DNA from: G963668185 sp965237445
GTDB taxonomy: Bacteria; Chloroflexota; Dehalococcoidia; Lucifugimonadales; G963668185
Reading direction: 5' to 3'
DNA length: 64,000 bases
Assembly: GCA_965237445.1 (NCBI GenBank)
Contig: OZ250142.1
Location: 1,550,001-1,614,000, forward strand
Made by a program: the position numbers and the translations under genes. Below, piece after piece: positions 41,180 through 49,445 of the stretch. Within the stretch, counting starts at the first letter, position 1; the number at the start of each line of letters is the position of its first letter. The notes under the pieces were generated by a model. That model did no database searches. It had not been told where the DNA came from and worked only from the letters and a program-made list of their open reading frames with translations.

Positions 41180-42271
41180 TTACGCCCCAAACACCCCCTC
41201 CGGCAGCCCATGCGCCATCGCTGTCGGCCGCTCGCAGCCCGTCGTCGTCCGGACGTGCGCGCCCCGGTCCGACGCCTCGTGCACAGCGTGCATCACGTCC
41301 AGCACGTGCAGGGCCAACGCGCCCGACGCCCTTGGCGTTCGCCCATTGCGGACCGCCCACGCCATCTCCGCGACGCCAAGGCCCCTGTCGCCCGCCGGGA
41401 AGGCCGGGGGCACACTTGTCGGTGCCTTGTCCCGTCCCTCGATAACGCTCACCGGCCCGTCGAACCGGTTCGGGTCCGGCACGCAAAGCGTCCCCTCGGA
41501 ACCGTACACTTCGATCCTGGGCAGGCTCGCACCTTGCACGTCGAAGCTAGTGATGATCGTCCCGATCGCGCCTGAAGCGAAGTCGAGCACACCGGCAACG
41601 TGCGTGGACACCTCCACGTCGATCGTCTGCCCCCTCTTTGGCATGCTTGTGATCTCGCGCCGGTCAAACGACTTGCGATGCGAACCCGTGACCCGTGAGA
41701 CAGGCCCAAGCAGCGTGACCAGCGCGCTCAGGTAGTACGGCCCCATGTCGAACATCGGGCCGCCGCCCGCGCGGTAGAAGAACTCCGGAGACGGATGCCA
41801 CGACTCGTGCCCTCGGCTCATCATGAACGCCGTCGCCGCCACCGGCTCGCCGATCCGCCCCTCGTCGATGATCTTGCGGCAGGTCTGGATGCCAGAGCCC
41901 AGAACCGTGTCCGGGGCACAGCCCACCGCAAGTCCCTTGGCCTCTGCCGTGTCCATAATCGCTCGGCCATCTGCTCGTTCCACCGAGAGCGGCTTCTCGC
42001 TGTACACGTGCTTGCCCGCCTCCAACGCCGCCATGCTGACCTCAGCGTGCGCTCCTGGGTTGGTGAGGTTGATCAGCAGCTCCACGTCCGCCTCCGCTAG
42101 GAGCTGCTCCGCCGTAAGCGCGGCCGGTACGCCGGACCGATCCGCCGAACCCCGGGCCTTTGCCGGGTCCAGGTCGGCGCAGGCGATGACTTCTACGTTG
42201 CTGTACCTCGTCCCGAGGTTTTCGAAGTAGACGGAGCTGATGTTGCCGCAACCGATTACGCCGGCCTTCAT
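41180..42271 (-). CDS. Gfo/Idh/MocA-family oxidoreductase
   Basis: 363 residues from ATG 42271. The N-terminal Rossmann motif is AGVIGCGNISSVYFENLG, and EKPL in AGKHVYSEKPLSVERADGR carries the conserved catalytic lysine. GGGPMFDMGPYYLSALVTLL is the typical active-site region. A GTG at 42295 overlapping the ThuA stop (GTGA) is an alternative start. The family performs NAD(P)-dependent redox on sugars or cyclitols. Pairing with ThuA suggests a role in sugar catabolism. Much longer open frames upstream on this strand are artefacts crossing the ThuA gene. Confidence 0.92.
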   Translation of the reverse strand: MKAGVIGCGNISSVYFENLGTRYSNVEVIACADLDPAKARGSADRSGVPAALTAEQLLAEADVELLINLTNPGAHAEVSMAALEAGKHVYSEKPLSVERADGRAIMDTAEAKGLAVGCAPDTVLGSGIQTCRKIIDEGRIGEPVAATAFMMSRGHESWHPSPEFFYRAGGGPMFDMGPYYLSALVTLLGPVSRVTGSHRKSFDRREITSMPKRGQTIDVEVSTHVAGVLDFASGAIGTIITSFDVQGASLPRIEVYGSEGTLCVPDPNRFDGPVSVIEGRDKAPTSVPPAFPAGDRGLGVAEMAWAVRNGRTPRASGALALHVLDVMHAVHEASDRGAHVRTTTGCERPTAMAHGLPEGVFGA

Positions 42272-42291
42272 CGGGGCGGCGGTTGCGCCCG

Positions 42292-42990
42292 TCACCACGC
42301 GTCTTCGCCCGTGCTCCTGCCTGCCCACAGCATGCCCCGCTTGGCTATCTCGTTCGCCTCCGGTACGCGAAAGTCCTCGATCTTGTGCCCTATCGATGAG
42401 TAAAACACTCGGCCCTTGCCCCACATGCGCTTCCACACGACCGGCATCAACGTGCCCCTGATCCACTGACAGTCGTACTGCGACCGCATGCTCACCGGAT
42501 GGTCGCCCTCGAACGTCGTCGTCGCGAGCACCACGTTGCCCGGGTCTACGTGCAGGTAGTATTGCTCCGTGTTCAGCTTGAAGTCGCCAAGGCCCGCGGT
42601 CACAGGGTCTCCCGTGTCGAGGACATTCACCTCGTGCTCGATAAAGTTCCCCGGGTGCGCGACCCATTGCCCGCCGACCATGAACTGGTAATCGGTCGAC
42701 ACGCGGAACGAGTCGGCCATGCAGCCGTGCCAGCCTGCTATCCCGACGCCCGACCACACCGCCCGTAGCAGGTTGCGCTCCTGCTCCACCGTAATCGTGC
42801 CCTGTGTCCACACAGGCACTACCAGGTCCAGCGCCTCCAGCATCGCTTGGTCCTCGTACGCCTCCAGCGTGTCGGACACAGTCACGTCGTACCCCTGCTC
42901 CTCGAGCCACGGCGCGAACAGCTCTGCGGCCTCCCTCGGCGAGTGCCCCTCCCAGCCGCCCCACACCATCAACGCTCGTTTCGTGCTCAT
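42292..42990 (-). CDS. ThuA-like (trehalose utilisation) domain protein
   Basis: 232 residues from ATG 42990, preceded by AAGGGGGCAAG; a longer frame upstream reads into a dispersed repeat and is rejected. RALMVWGGWEGHSPREAAEL and GIAGWHGCMADSFRVSTDYQ, WVAHPGNFIEHEVNV, VVWKRMWGKGRVFYSSIGHK are ThuA-type glutamine-amidotransferase-like features. Such proteins co-occur with Gfo/Idh/MocA enzymes, as here (21 bp between ORFs or a 4-bp overlap depending on the start). The reaction is not firmly known. Confidence 0.88.
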   Translation of the reverse strand: MSTKRALMVWGGWEGHSPREAAELFAPWLEEQGYDVTVSDTLEAYEDQAMLEALDLVVPVWTQGTITVEQERNLLRAVWSGVGIAGWHGCMADSFRVSTDYQFMVGGQWVAHPGNFIEHEVNVLDTGDPVTAGLGDFKLNTEQYYLHVDPGNVVLATTTFEGDHPVSMRSQYDCQWIRGTLMPVVWKRMWGKGRVFYSSIGHKIEDFRVPEANEIAKRGMLWAGRSTGEDAW

Positions 42991-43010
42991 TATCTTGCCC
43001 CCTTTTTGTG

Positions 43011-43048
43011 GGTGCAGAGCCTGCCCCGTACCCCGATACGGGGGCGTG
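43011..43048 (+). repeat. Dispersed repeat family 2, copy A
   Basis: GGTGCAGAGCCTGCCCCGTA followed by CCCCGATACGGGGGCGTG. CCCCGTA and TACGGGG form a hairpin. An essentially identical copy is at 43402-43440; degenerate relatives are at 38651-38690 and near 46747-46785. It lies about 20 bp upstream of the thuA start codon. Confidence 0.9.
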
Positions 43049-43297
43049 ACCTGCCATCTCCGCCCAGTGCCCCGCATAGCTCCGGCAACCGCCGCTCCGC
43101 GTCCTTCATAGATCGGCTTCGAATACTATTCGCTGAGAACGATTGGCGCTACGTCTACGCTTGCAGACGGGCATCCTCCCGCATTTACTTGATGCCTCTC
43201 GCATTTACTTGATGAATGTAAGAACAGCTTCCGCATACCTGTCCCTCTTTGGAGGCATTTGTACAGCTGCCGCATCGGCGGCCGGGGGAGGATCTCA

Positions 43298-43336
43298 GGC
43301 CCCTTCCCCAGTCTGCTGGGGAAGGCTGGGATGGGG
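43298..43336 (+). repeat. REP-like repeat family 1, copy 3
   Basis: GGCCCCTTCCCCAGTCTGCT followed by GGGGAAGGCTGGGATGGGG, nearly identical to copy 2. The 9-bp hairpin is perfect. Confidence 0.9.
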
Positions 43337-43397
43337 TGCAGACCGGGCACATGGGTAACACCATTAGGCCTGAAACGCCCTTCACTAGGCGTCCCCT

Positions 43398-44687
43398 TTA
43401 TGGGTGCAGAGCCTGCCCCGTACCCCGATACGGGGGCGTGCCCTGCCCTGCCGTGCCCTGCCTGGTCAACATGAACGGCACCCCGCACGCCAACACAATT
43501 GCGGCGTTCGCCACCAGCCCCCACGACAACCCCATGACGTCGGCAATCAGGCCCAGGAGCGGTGCGCCTATTACCAGCCCAACGTCACCGAACGTCCGCA
43601 TCGTCGCGAGCGCCACCGGACGCTGGTCCGGGGTTGCGATGTCCGCCACGTAGGCGTTTACGGTTGGAGACTCAATCGCCTGCGCCACCCCGTACATCAC
43701 CATCGCCAGCCCGAACACGGCGACGACCGGGCTCGCCGCCGACACTAGCAGGGACCCCGCGAACACGGTGATTGCAGGCATCACCAGCGCGCGCCTGCCC
43801 AGCTTGTCGGCCAGTATCCCGGCGAAGGGCTGGAACAGTAAGTTGGCCGCTGCCGGCACTGTCAGCATCAAGCCCAGCATCCCGGCGTCCATTGAGAACC
43901 GGTCCTCGCCCAGCAGCGGCCACAACGTGAACAGCGTCCCTCCGCGCGTGAAGAATGTGGCGAACGCTATGAGGCAGATCGACACGAACGCCGTGCTTCG
44001 AAGAGGCGACGTTGGCCGTGGGCCGGTCGCTTCCGGTCTTGGGCCAGGGGTGCGGACCCGGCGTGAGGCGGACTGCCCGACGCCTGCCGGGATCCTCGCG
44101 AGCGTCCAGACCCCCGCAAGTCCCGCCAGCGCCGCCACGAAGAAGAACGGCGCCCGTAGCCCGAAGAAATGCGCGGTCAACCCTCCGGCGGCCGGGCCGA
44201 GTGTGATGCCCATCAGGAAGAACGACTGGTAAATCGTCATCAGCCGCCCCCGGTTCTCGGGAGTGCTCACGTCCGCTACGAACACGACGGCCGCCGTGAT
44301 GTACAAGGCCGAACCGGCCCCCGCGAGAAAGCGGAACGCGACCAGCGACTCGTAACTCTCCGTCAGTCCTGCCAGAAGGTTCCCGGCGATAGACAGCACC
44401 GCCCCGCCGACCAGTACGTTGCGGGCGCCGGACCAGCTCGTGAGAAACCCGGCAGGTATGTTGGCGAACACCCGCGCGAGGGCGAACGCGCTCACCGCTA
44501 TGCCCACCATTGCCGCCGTCATGCCAAAGCTTTGCACCAGCAACGGGATGATTGGCACCACCACGCCCTGTCCCATGGTGATGAACATCGTGGAGAACGA
44601 CACTAGGAGCACGCGCGGCTCCTGCCGTATCGGCTCGGCGAAGCCGTAGCTCAAGATACGGCCTATCTGTGCTGGAATGACGTTCAT
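43398..44687 (-). CDS. Major facilitator superfamily transporter
   Basis: 429 residues with about twelve hydrophobic segments. PRVLLVSFSTMFITMGQGVV is the first; the loop 2-3 reads AGFLTSWSGARNVLVGG, and the second-half equivalent is AGILADKLGRRALVMPAITV. It resembles drug/sugar efflux MFS proteins of the DHA type. The last ~13 codons (…TPPYRGTGQALHP) come from repeat family 2 copy B (43402-43440), so the native C-terminus was probably replaced or extended by the repeat. Substrate not deducible. Confidence 0.88.
   Translation of the reverse strand: MNVIPAQIGRILSYGFAEPIRQEPRVLLVSFSTMFITMGQGVVVPIIPLLVQSFGMTAAMVGIAVSAFALARVFANIPAGFLTSWSGARNVLVGGAVLSIAGNLLAGLTESYESLVAFRFLAGAGSALYITAAVVFVADVSTPENRGRLMTIYQSFFLMGITLGPAAGGLTAHFFGLRAPFFFVAALAGLAGVWTLARIPAGVGQSASRRVRTPGPRPEATGPRPTSPLRSTAFVSICLIAFATFFTRGGTLFTLWPLLGEDRFSMDAGMLGLMLTVPAAANLLFQPFAGILADKLGRRALVMPAITVFAGSLLVSAASPVVAVFGLAMVMYGVAQAIESPTVNAYVADIATPDQRPVALATMRTFGDVGLVIGAPLLGLIADVMGLSWGLVANAAIVLACGVPFMLTRQGTAGQGTPPYRGTGQALHP
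43402..43440 (+). repeat. Dispersed repeat family 2, copy B (inside the MFS 3' end)
   Basis: Same 38-39 bp sequence as copy A, here read in the minus frame as the last residues of the MFS protein. Stop codon TAA at 43400-43398 lies just beyond the repeat. Confidence 0.9.
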
Positions 44688-45113
44688 GCTTTCGCGAGAC
44701 CGGCCTCGGGCCGGCGGACGCCAAGACTACCAGATGCCAGGACTCCAGCACGGCGCTGACTCTTTCATAACCGTCATTCCGGCGAAGGCCGGAATCCAGA
44801 CGCAGGAATGTCAAGTTGGAGGTAAGGTCGGATTTGGGAGATTTCGCTCCGTCAATGGAGTTACGCCAAGCTCTCTACCGTGGGATCATCCGGGGGCCAG
44901 GTCCTTCGTGCGCAGAGATCGCTCGCAACTTGATGGGATGTCCACCCAATCGGTGGCGCTGGAGGGCGAGGCGTCTATGTCGCTAGGCGGGTGGACAGGG
45001 GAATCGCCATCGCAGTAGCCGTCTGCTGATGGCTGACGCCGGCAACTGAAACATAGATCGCGATTCCTGCGGCTACATCACGATCTCGGCCTGACGCGGG
45101 CAATCGGCAATGG
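44688..45113. other. Intergenic region with a REP-like palindrome
   Basis: 426 bp. The only clear element is ATTCCGGC-GAAG-GCCGGAAT at 44776-44795, an 8-bp stem with a GAAG loop, within CGTCATTCCGGCGAAGGCCG followed by GAATCCAGA. That wording is a widely seen intergenic palindrome in bacterial genomes. No coding frame is supported in the rest. Confidence 0.6.
44776..44795 (+). repeat. REP-like palindrome
   Basis: Perfect 8-bp stem-loop, single copy in this window. Frames across it produce the familiar artefact LDSGLRRNDGYE on the minus strand. Confidence 0.75.
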
Positions 45114-46208
45114 TCAACGTCTCAGGTTCACCGGCCCTTCGAAGAGATTTTCAGGAAGAATGCTGCCCGTTTCGATGGCGTGACTGAACTCGGGAAGTCC
45201 CTCAGTGGTCACCACTCCGAGCGCCGTAAAGAAATCACTCTCGCCGCTGGTGCCGCTCTTGTTTCCTCCGCCGTGAGACCGTAGCCAGTCAGGGTCGATG
45301 ATTTGCTCACCCTTCCACAGGCCGCGCGTGGCATTGAGGTGTCCGAACCTGGCCATGTCCGAGGCGTTCCATACGACCCAGCCGGGTCCGCTCCGCACGA
45401 TGTTCCCCGCAATCTCGAAGGGTGGATCGAGGTATGTGTATGAGTCGGGAATCTCTGGGTAGAAGTACTTCTGGTCTTTCACCCATCCTCCGGGAAGCCA
45501 GTCCCAACTGTCGGCTGCGATGCCGATGTGGTCGAATAGCCGCTCCTGCACCACGTCCTTGATGTCGCGGCCCCATACGTACGTCAATGCTTGGCCCAGT
45601 CGCCAGAACCCGGCGCTGCTGTATACCCCCACTGTGCCGGGCTCGGCGTGCGAGTAGCAGTCGTAGTATGGGTCTCCCGTCCAGTTCGCCCACTCGACCA
45701 CGCCCGGTGTTGCGTTGCGGTCCTCCAGCCCCGTGCGCCTTTCCGCCCAGCGGATGCCGAGTTCCATCGGGAAGCCGCCCCAGTGCAGGCTCTCAGTGCG
45801 CCTGCCAACGAGGTGCCGCCACGTCAGTGAATTGTGGTGCCCTTCGTTTAGGTACTTGTGGGGATGTGACAGCTCGCCGTGTCCGGTCCAGTACCTGTTG
45901 ATCGGCTCGTCCGGGTCGATCACTCCGTCCATAACTGCGAATCCCAGTACCGCCCACGTCAGGGCTTTCCCGACAGATGCCGTGTGATGCGCGTAGTACC
46001 GGTCACCCCAGGAGTGTACGAGGTACCCTCCGCGTGTGAGGACGACGCCGTACTTGTTGGCGGAATGGTCCTCGCCGCCAAAACTCGCGCCCCTCACGTC
46101 CAGTCCATTCACCCATTGCCGGAAAGCTTCTGGGTCGAGCCCGGCCTCCTCCGGGGTGATCGCTTCCCAGTCTTCATCCGGATAAGTCACCCAGTCGGGA
46201 ATGTTCAT
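45114..46208 (-). CDS. Serine hydrolase, beta-lactamase (class C-like) fold
   Basis: 364 residues from ATG 46208; a GTG six bases upstream (46214) has better spacing to an AAGGAG site and may be the true start. The SxxK motif is S78-V-G-K81 in YYAHHTASVGKALTWAVLGF. A YSN-like motif appears as VYSSAGFWRLGQAL. The C-terminal region has the HGGGN segment in place of KTG. Cytoplasmic, because no signal peptide is visible. The family includes esterases, D-aminopeptidases and promiscuous lactamases. Confidence 0.85.
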   Translation of the reverse strand: MNIPDWVTYPDEDWEAITPEEAGLDPEAFRQWVNGLDVRGASFGGEDHSANKYGVVLTRGGYLVHSWGDRYYAHHTASVGKALTWAVLGFAVMDGVIDPDEPINRYWTGHGELSHPHKYLNEGHHNSLTWRHLVGRRTESLHWGGFPMELGIRWAERRTGLEDRNATPGVVEWANWTGDPYYDCYSHAEPGTVGVYSSAGFWRLGQALTYVWGRDIKDVVQERLFDHIGIAADSWDWLPGGWVKDQKYFYPEIPDSYTYLDPPFEIAGNIVRSGPGWVVWNASDMARFGHLNATRGLWKGEQIIDPDWLRSHGGGNKSGTSGESDFFTALGVVTTEGLPEFSHAIETGSILPENLFEGPVNLRR

Positions 46209-47033
46209 GCTCACTGCCTGCTCCTTAATTCGCAATGGCTGCGGAAAACCAGGTTCTCATCCGGCGATCTCCTTCGTATACCCCTTCACGTCCTTTACAT
46301 CCCTGGCCGGAATAGAGTCTTGCACCAATTTCCATGATAGTCCTGTACAGGGCTAACTTGCCTATTTTCGCTGACGGTAAGTGCGAACAGTTACGATGCA
46401 ATCCTCCCATTGCACCCTAAGAACTAGTGTGCTATTATAGGCGCATGGAAATGCAATACCGCTGCCCAGAGTCAGGCTTCGCCCCGTCTGGGCCGGAGCC
46501 CTTAGGGTCCAGAGCCTGCCGCACTCCGGGAATGGCCGGCCTCACTGCTTCAGGACCTGTAACTTTTGGTTGCATGCCGGCTCAATTCGTATTCAATCTG
46601 TATTCAAAAGGTCTCAATTTACGTCACATTTCTCAGCCTGCCCAGCTATGAAATGTGACGGAATGTTACAGAATGTGACAGTTTTTCGAGTTTTGAGCGG
46701 TTTCTGCCGGCCGGGAGGGATCGGCTCAACCGTCGTTCCCGCCTTGTGGGTACAGAGCTTGTCCCGTACCCGATGCGAGGACCGCGTCTGGCCCGTCTCA
46801 CTTTCATTTCAAAGTGTCGCAAGACCGCATCGCTCGTGTTCGATAGTACGCTCCGGAATGCTTCTGGATCGTCCGCGATTCCTCAATTCCCAGCTATGAA
46901 GACCGGGGAAACAAGACATTTTGAGACAACGGACCTTTTTTGCCCCAGGGGCCACATCGGTGGACCTTTTGGAAGGAGCCCGCCAAGCTGCGTCGCTGTA
47001 CAATTGCCGCCTACGCTCCTCGGAGGCCCTTAG
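46209..47033. other. Long intergenic region with iteron-like TGTGAC repeats
   Basis: About 820 bp between the divergent serine hydrolase and the amidohydrolase. Contains a degenerate repeat family 2 copy (~46747-46785), a similar partial copy near 46508-46535, and three tandem 10-bp units at 46652-46681. Several short frames have no support. AT-rich around 46570-46690. Confidence 0.6.
46622..46681 (+). promoter_or_regulatory. Iteron-like array: three 10-bp repeats plus inverted copy
   Basis: Tandem units AATGTGACGG, AATGTTACAG, AATGTGACAG at 46652-46661, 46662-46671 and 46672-46681. The reverse complement CGTCACATTT occurs at 46622-46631, forming a perfect 10-bp inverted repeat with 46651-46660. 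A 10-bp period places all copies on one DNA face, as in cooperative regulator binding. The target gene is unclear: 350 bp upstream of the amidohydrolase. Confidence 0.5.
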
Positions 47034-48272
47034 ATGACCACCATCGCACTGCGCAACGCGACCCTGATAGACGGCACCGGCGCCGGTCCCTCGCCGCGGA
47101 CCACCGTACTCGTGGAGGATAACCTCATATCGCGAGTCGGACCTGACGATGCTCTGACCGTCCCGGCTGGAACTGAAGAGTTCGATCTGGGAGGGATGAC
47201 TCTTCTGCCGGGCCTGACCGATGCCCACGTCCACTTCGGCCTCCACGGCGTCAACCGGGGCGCGGGAAGCTCGGCCGATGACAACCTCACGACTTACGTT
47301 CTGGACGTCATTGAGAACATCGAGATTGCCTTGGACGAAGGCTTCACCACTGTTAGGGACGCCGCCGGGCTCGATCCTGCTTTCGCAATGGCGGTGGAGC
47401 ATGGCCGAATTCAGGGTCCTCGCATCCTGCCCTCCGGGTCGGCGCTGTCGATCACGGGCGGCCACGGAGACCAGCGCGGCAGGTACGAGACCGCTGTCCC
47501 TCAGTCGGTGCCCGGAGTTCTGGCGGCATTCGAGATCTGCGACGGCGTGGACGCCGTTCGAGCCGCCGCGCGCCGCCAGCTCCGCCTCGGCGCAACCCAG
47601 ATCAAGATGATGGCCTCCGGCGGCGTCATGTCCCAGATGGACGAGCTGGAGAGCATCCAGTTCACCGTTGAGGAGATGGCTGCCGCCGTGTACGAGGCGA
47701 GAGCCACCGGCAAGTACGTTCTCACCCACTGCCACACATCGCCGTCCATCAACAACTCGCTCGATGCGGGCGTCAGGTCGATCGAGCACGGCAGCATCCT
47801 CGACGAGCCGACTGCCGCGCGGATTGCCGAGATGGGTGCCTTCATGGTTCCAACCCTCGTGACGCTTGAGATGCTGCTCCGCCAGACGGATGAGCTGGCG
47901 GTCTCCCACTACAGCCTGATGAAGCTGGGCCAGGTCAAGGACCTAATGCCGGTCAGCGTCGAACTGGCCGCCCATTCCGGCGTCAACGTCGGCTCCGGCT
48001 CGGACCTGCTGGGCCTGCGCCAGACGGGCCGCGGCGAGGAGATCAGCCTCAAGTCGAAAATCATCGGCCCCATGCAGGCAATCGTCAGCGCCACCAGCGT
48101 CAACGCCCGCCTCTTCCAGCTTGAAGACACCATTGGCATCGTCAGGGAGGGCATGGAGGCAGACATGGTCGCCGTCTCAGGCGACCCGCTGACGGACCTC
48201 GAACTGTTCACCGACCCATCCAACGTCCGGCTTGTAATCAAGGCGGGTAGGGTGGTCAGGGACACCCGCTAG
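47034..48272 (+). CDS. Amidohydrolase (imidazolonepropionase/Xaa-Pro dipeptidase-like)
   Basis: 412 residues with the metal-dependent TIM-barrel fold. The HxH pair is H65 and H67 in GLTDAHVHFGL. Further ligands are in QIKMMASGGVMSQMDELES (Lys), YVLTHCHTSP, SIEHGSILDE and GSGSDLLGLR. N- and C-terminal strands ALRNATLIDGTGAGPSPRTT and KAGRVVRD form the small beta-sandwich. Related proteins hydrolyse cyclic amides or N-blocked dipeptides. ATG start after CGGAGGCCCTTAG. Confidence 0.88.
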   Translation: MTTIALRNATLIDGTGAGPSPRTTVLVEDNLISRVGPDDALTVPAGTEEFDLGGMTLLPGLTDAHVHFGLHGVNRGAGSSADDNLTTYVLDVIENIEIALDEGFTTVRDAAGLDPAFAMAVEHGRIQGPRILPSGSALSITGGHGDQRGRYETAVPQSVPGVLAAFEICDGVDAVRAAARRQLRLGATQIKMMASGGVMSQMDELESIQFTVEEMAAAVYEARATGKYVLTHCHTSPSINNSLDAGVRSIEHGSILDEPTAARIAEMGAFMVPTLVTLEMLLRQTDELAVSHYSLMKLGQVKDLMPVSVELAAHSGVNVGSGSDLLGLRQTGRGEEISLKSKIIGPMQAIVSATSVNARLFQLEDTIGIVREGMEADMVAVSGDPLTDLELFTDPSNVRLVIKAGRVVRDTR

Positions 48273-48376
48273 ACTGGCCTCCCGGCCGCCTGCAAGTGCC
48301 GTGGTATACTCGAACTTGCCCGGTCGGCGCCTTCACGGTCCTGGCTGGCCGGATCTCACACCCACTGGAGCGTGTC

Positions 48377-49438
48377 GTGACACAGGTAGAAGGCCAGATA
48401 AGGCTTACCGAGCTGGCCGATTGCGCTGGCTGAGCCTCCAAGTTCGGTCCGAACGACCTGGCGCAGGTTCTGCGCCATCTGCCCTCAGTCTACGATCCGA
48501 ACCTGCTCGTCGGGATCGGCACCTCTGACGACGCCGCAGTCTACCGCCTCAACGACGATCTCGCTCTCGTCCAGACCGTAGACTTCTTCCCGCCCATAGT
48601 CGACGACCCGTTTTCGTTCGGGGAGATCGCCGCCGCCAACTCCTTCAGCGATGTCTACGCCATGGGTGCCCGGCCCCTGCTGGCATTAAACATCGTTGGC
48701 TTCCCCGTCGACCTTCCGAAACACATCCTGGGCAGTATTCTCGAAGGCGGTGCCTCCAAGGCGCGGGAGGCCGGCGCGCTCATCGTCGGAGGCCACACCG
48801 TTGACGACAAGGAACCCAAGTACGGCATGGCCGTCACAGGGCTCATCAGCCCCGGAAAGCAGGTCTCCAACGCGGGCGCCAAACCCGGCGACGCGCTGGT
48901 CCTCACCAAGCCCATCGGCACCGGAGTCATCACCACCGCCGCAAAGCAGGACACGGCTCCCTCTGGCGTGCTCGATGGCGCGGTCACGGTAATGGCCCGC
49001 CTCAACGATGCGGCTTCCCAGGCCATGACCACAGTCGGAGTGAACGCCTGCGTCGACGTGACCGGCTTCGGATTGCTCGGGCATCTCCGGCCCATGGTCA
49101 TCGAAAGCGGCGTTTCGGCCAGGGTCCGGCTGTCGGCTGTCCCGTTGTTGAATGGTGCCAGAGAGTTGGTGGAGCAGGGGATCGCGCCGGGCGGCACCGG
49201 CCGGAACCTCGACTCCCTGGATGAGGTTATGGAATGGGATGCTGCCATCACCTCGTCGGACCGGCTTCTGCTGGCCGACCCTCAGACGTCCGGCGGGCTG
49301 CTGATGGCGGTGCCTCATCATCGCTTGGACGGCCTGCTGGACCTCCTCGATGAGTCCGGTGTGGATGTAGCCGCCGTGATAGGCGAAATCGAAAGCCCCG
49401 CAGCGCTTGGCGGCCCGCGAATATCCGCGGCGCCTTAG
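48377..49438 (+). CDS. selD: Selenide, water dikinase SelD, selenocysteine-containing
   Basis: Makes selenophosphate from selenide and ATP, the selenium donor for Sec-tRNA and selenouridine. GTG 48377 follows ACTGGAG and starts MTQVEGQIRLTELADCAG; codon 19 is UGA (48431-48433) followed by ASKFGPNDLAQVLRHLPS. In the family this position is the catalytic Cys or Sec, so UGA is read as selenocysteine. The frame continues with DFFPPIVDDPFSFGEIAAAN, SFSDVYAMGARPLLALNIVG and DVTGFGLLGHLRPM to 353 residues, normal length. A SECIS-like hairpin lies at 48459-48477. Ordinary gene callers would start at ATG 48662 and lose 95 residues. Confidence 0.92.
48459..48477 (+). promoter_or_regulatory. Putative bacterial SECIS hairpin in selD
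   Basis: Stem TGGCGCAG / CTGCGCCA (8 bp) closes a GTT loop; opening the G-C pair beneath gives a loop GGTTC beginning with GG. The loop begins about 33 bases after the UGA, within the range for SelB-dependent bacterial SECIS elements. Confidence 0.7.
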
Positions 49439-49445
49439 AGCCCCT

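Larger units (their letters stand above)
42991..43397. other. Repeat-rich intergenic region
   Basis: About 400 bp between ThuA and the MFS gene. It holds a clean copy of repeat family 2 (43011-43048), two nearby copies of CGCATTTACTTGATG (43181-43195 and 43199-43213 approximately), and a copy of repeat family 1 (43298-43336). The apparent ORFs here (e.g. with SQPSPADWGRGL) are translations of the repeats. Confidence 0.65.

Noticed and set aside
41180..43057. A 625-residue minus-strand protein across 41180-43057
   Set aside because: Its N-terminal third overlaps the ThuA gene and a dispersed repeat on the other frame and lacks any recognisable domain; the real product starts near 42271.
43126..43397. 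Small ORFs encoding SQPSPADWGRGL-like peptides
   Set aside because: These are translations of the REP-like repeats that occur many times in bacterial genomes.
46622..46681. A CRP-type site (TGTGA-N6-TCACA)
   Set aside because: The dyad here is TCACA...TGTGA with a long centre, the opposite orientation, and the repeats are direct with 10-bp spacing.
46809..47909. A 366-residue minus-strand ORF antisense to the amidohydrolase
   Set aside because: High-GC genomes produce such long antisense frames; no motif or ribosome site supports it.
48434..48661. selD as a pseudogene with a nonsense codon at 48431
   Set aside because: The UGA sits at the known Cys/Sec active-site position, the frame continues for a full-length protein and a SECIS-like hairpin follows. 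Selenocysteine explains it better than decay.
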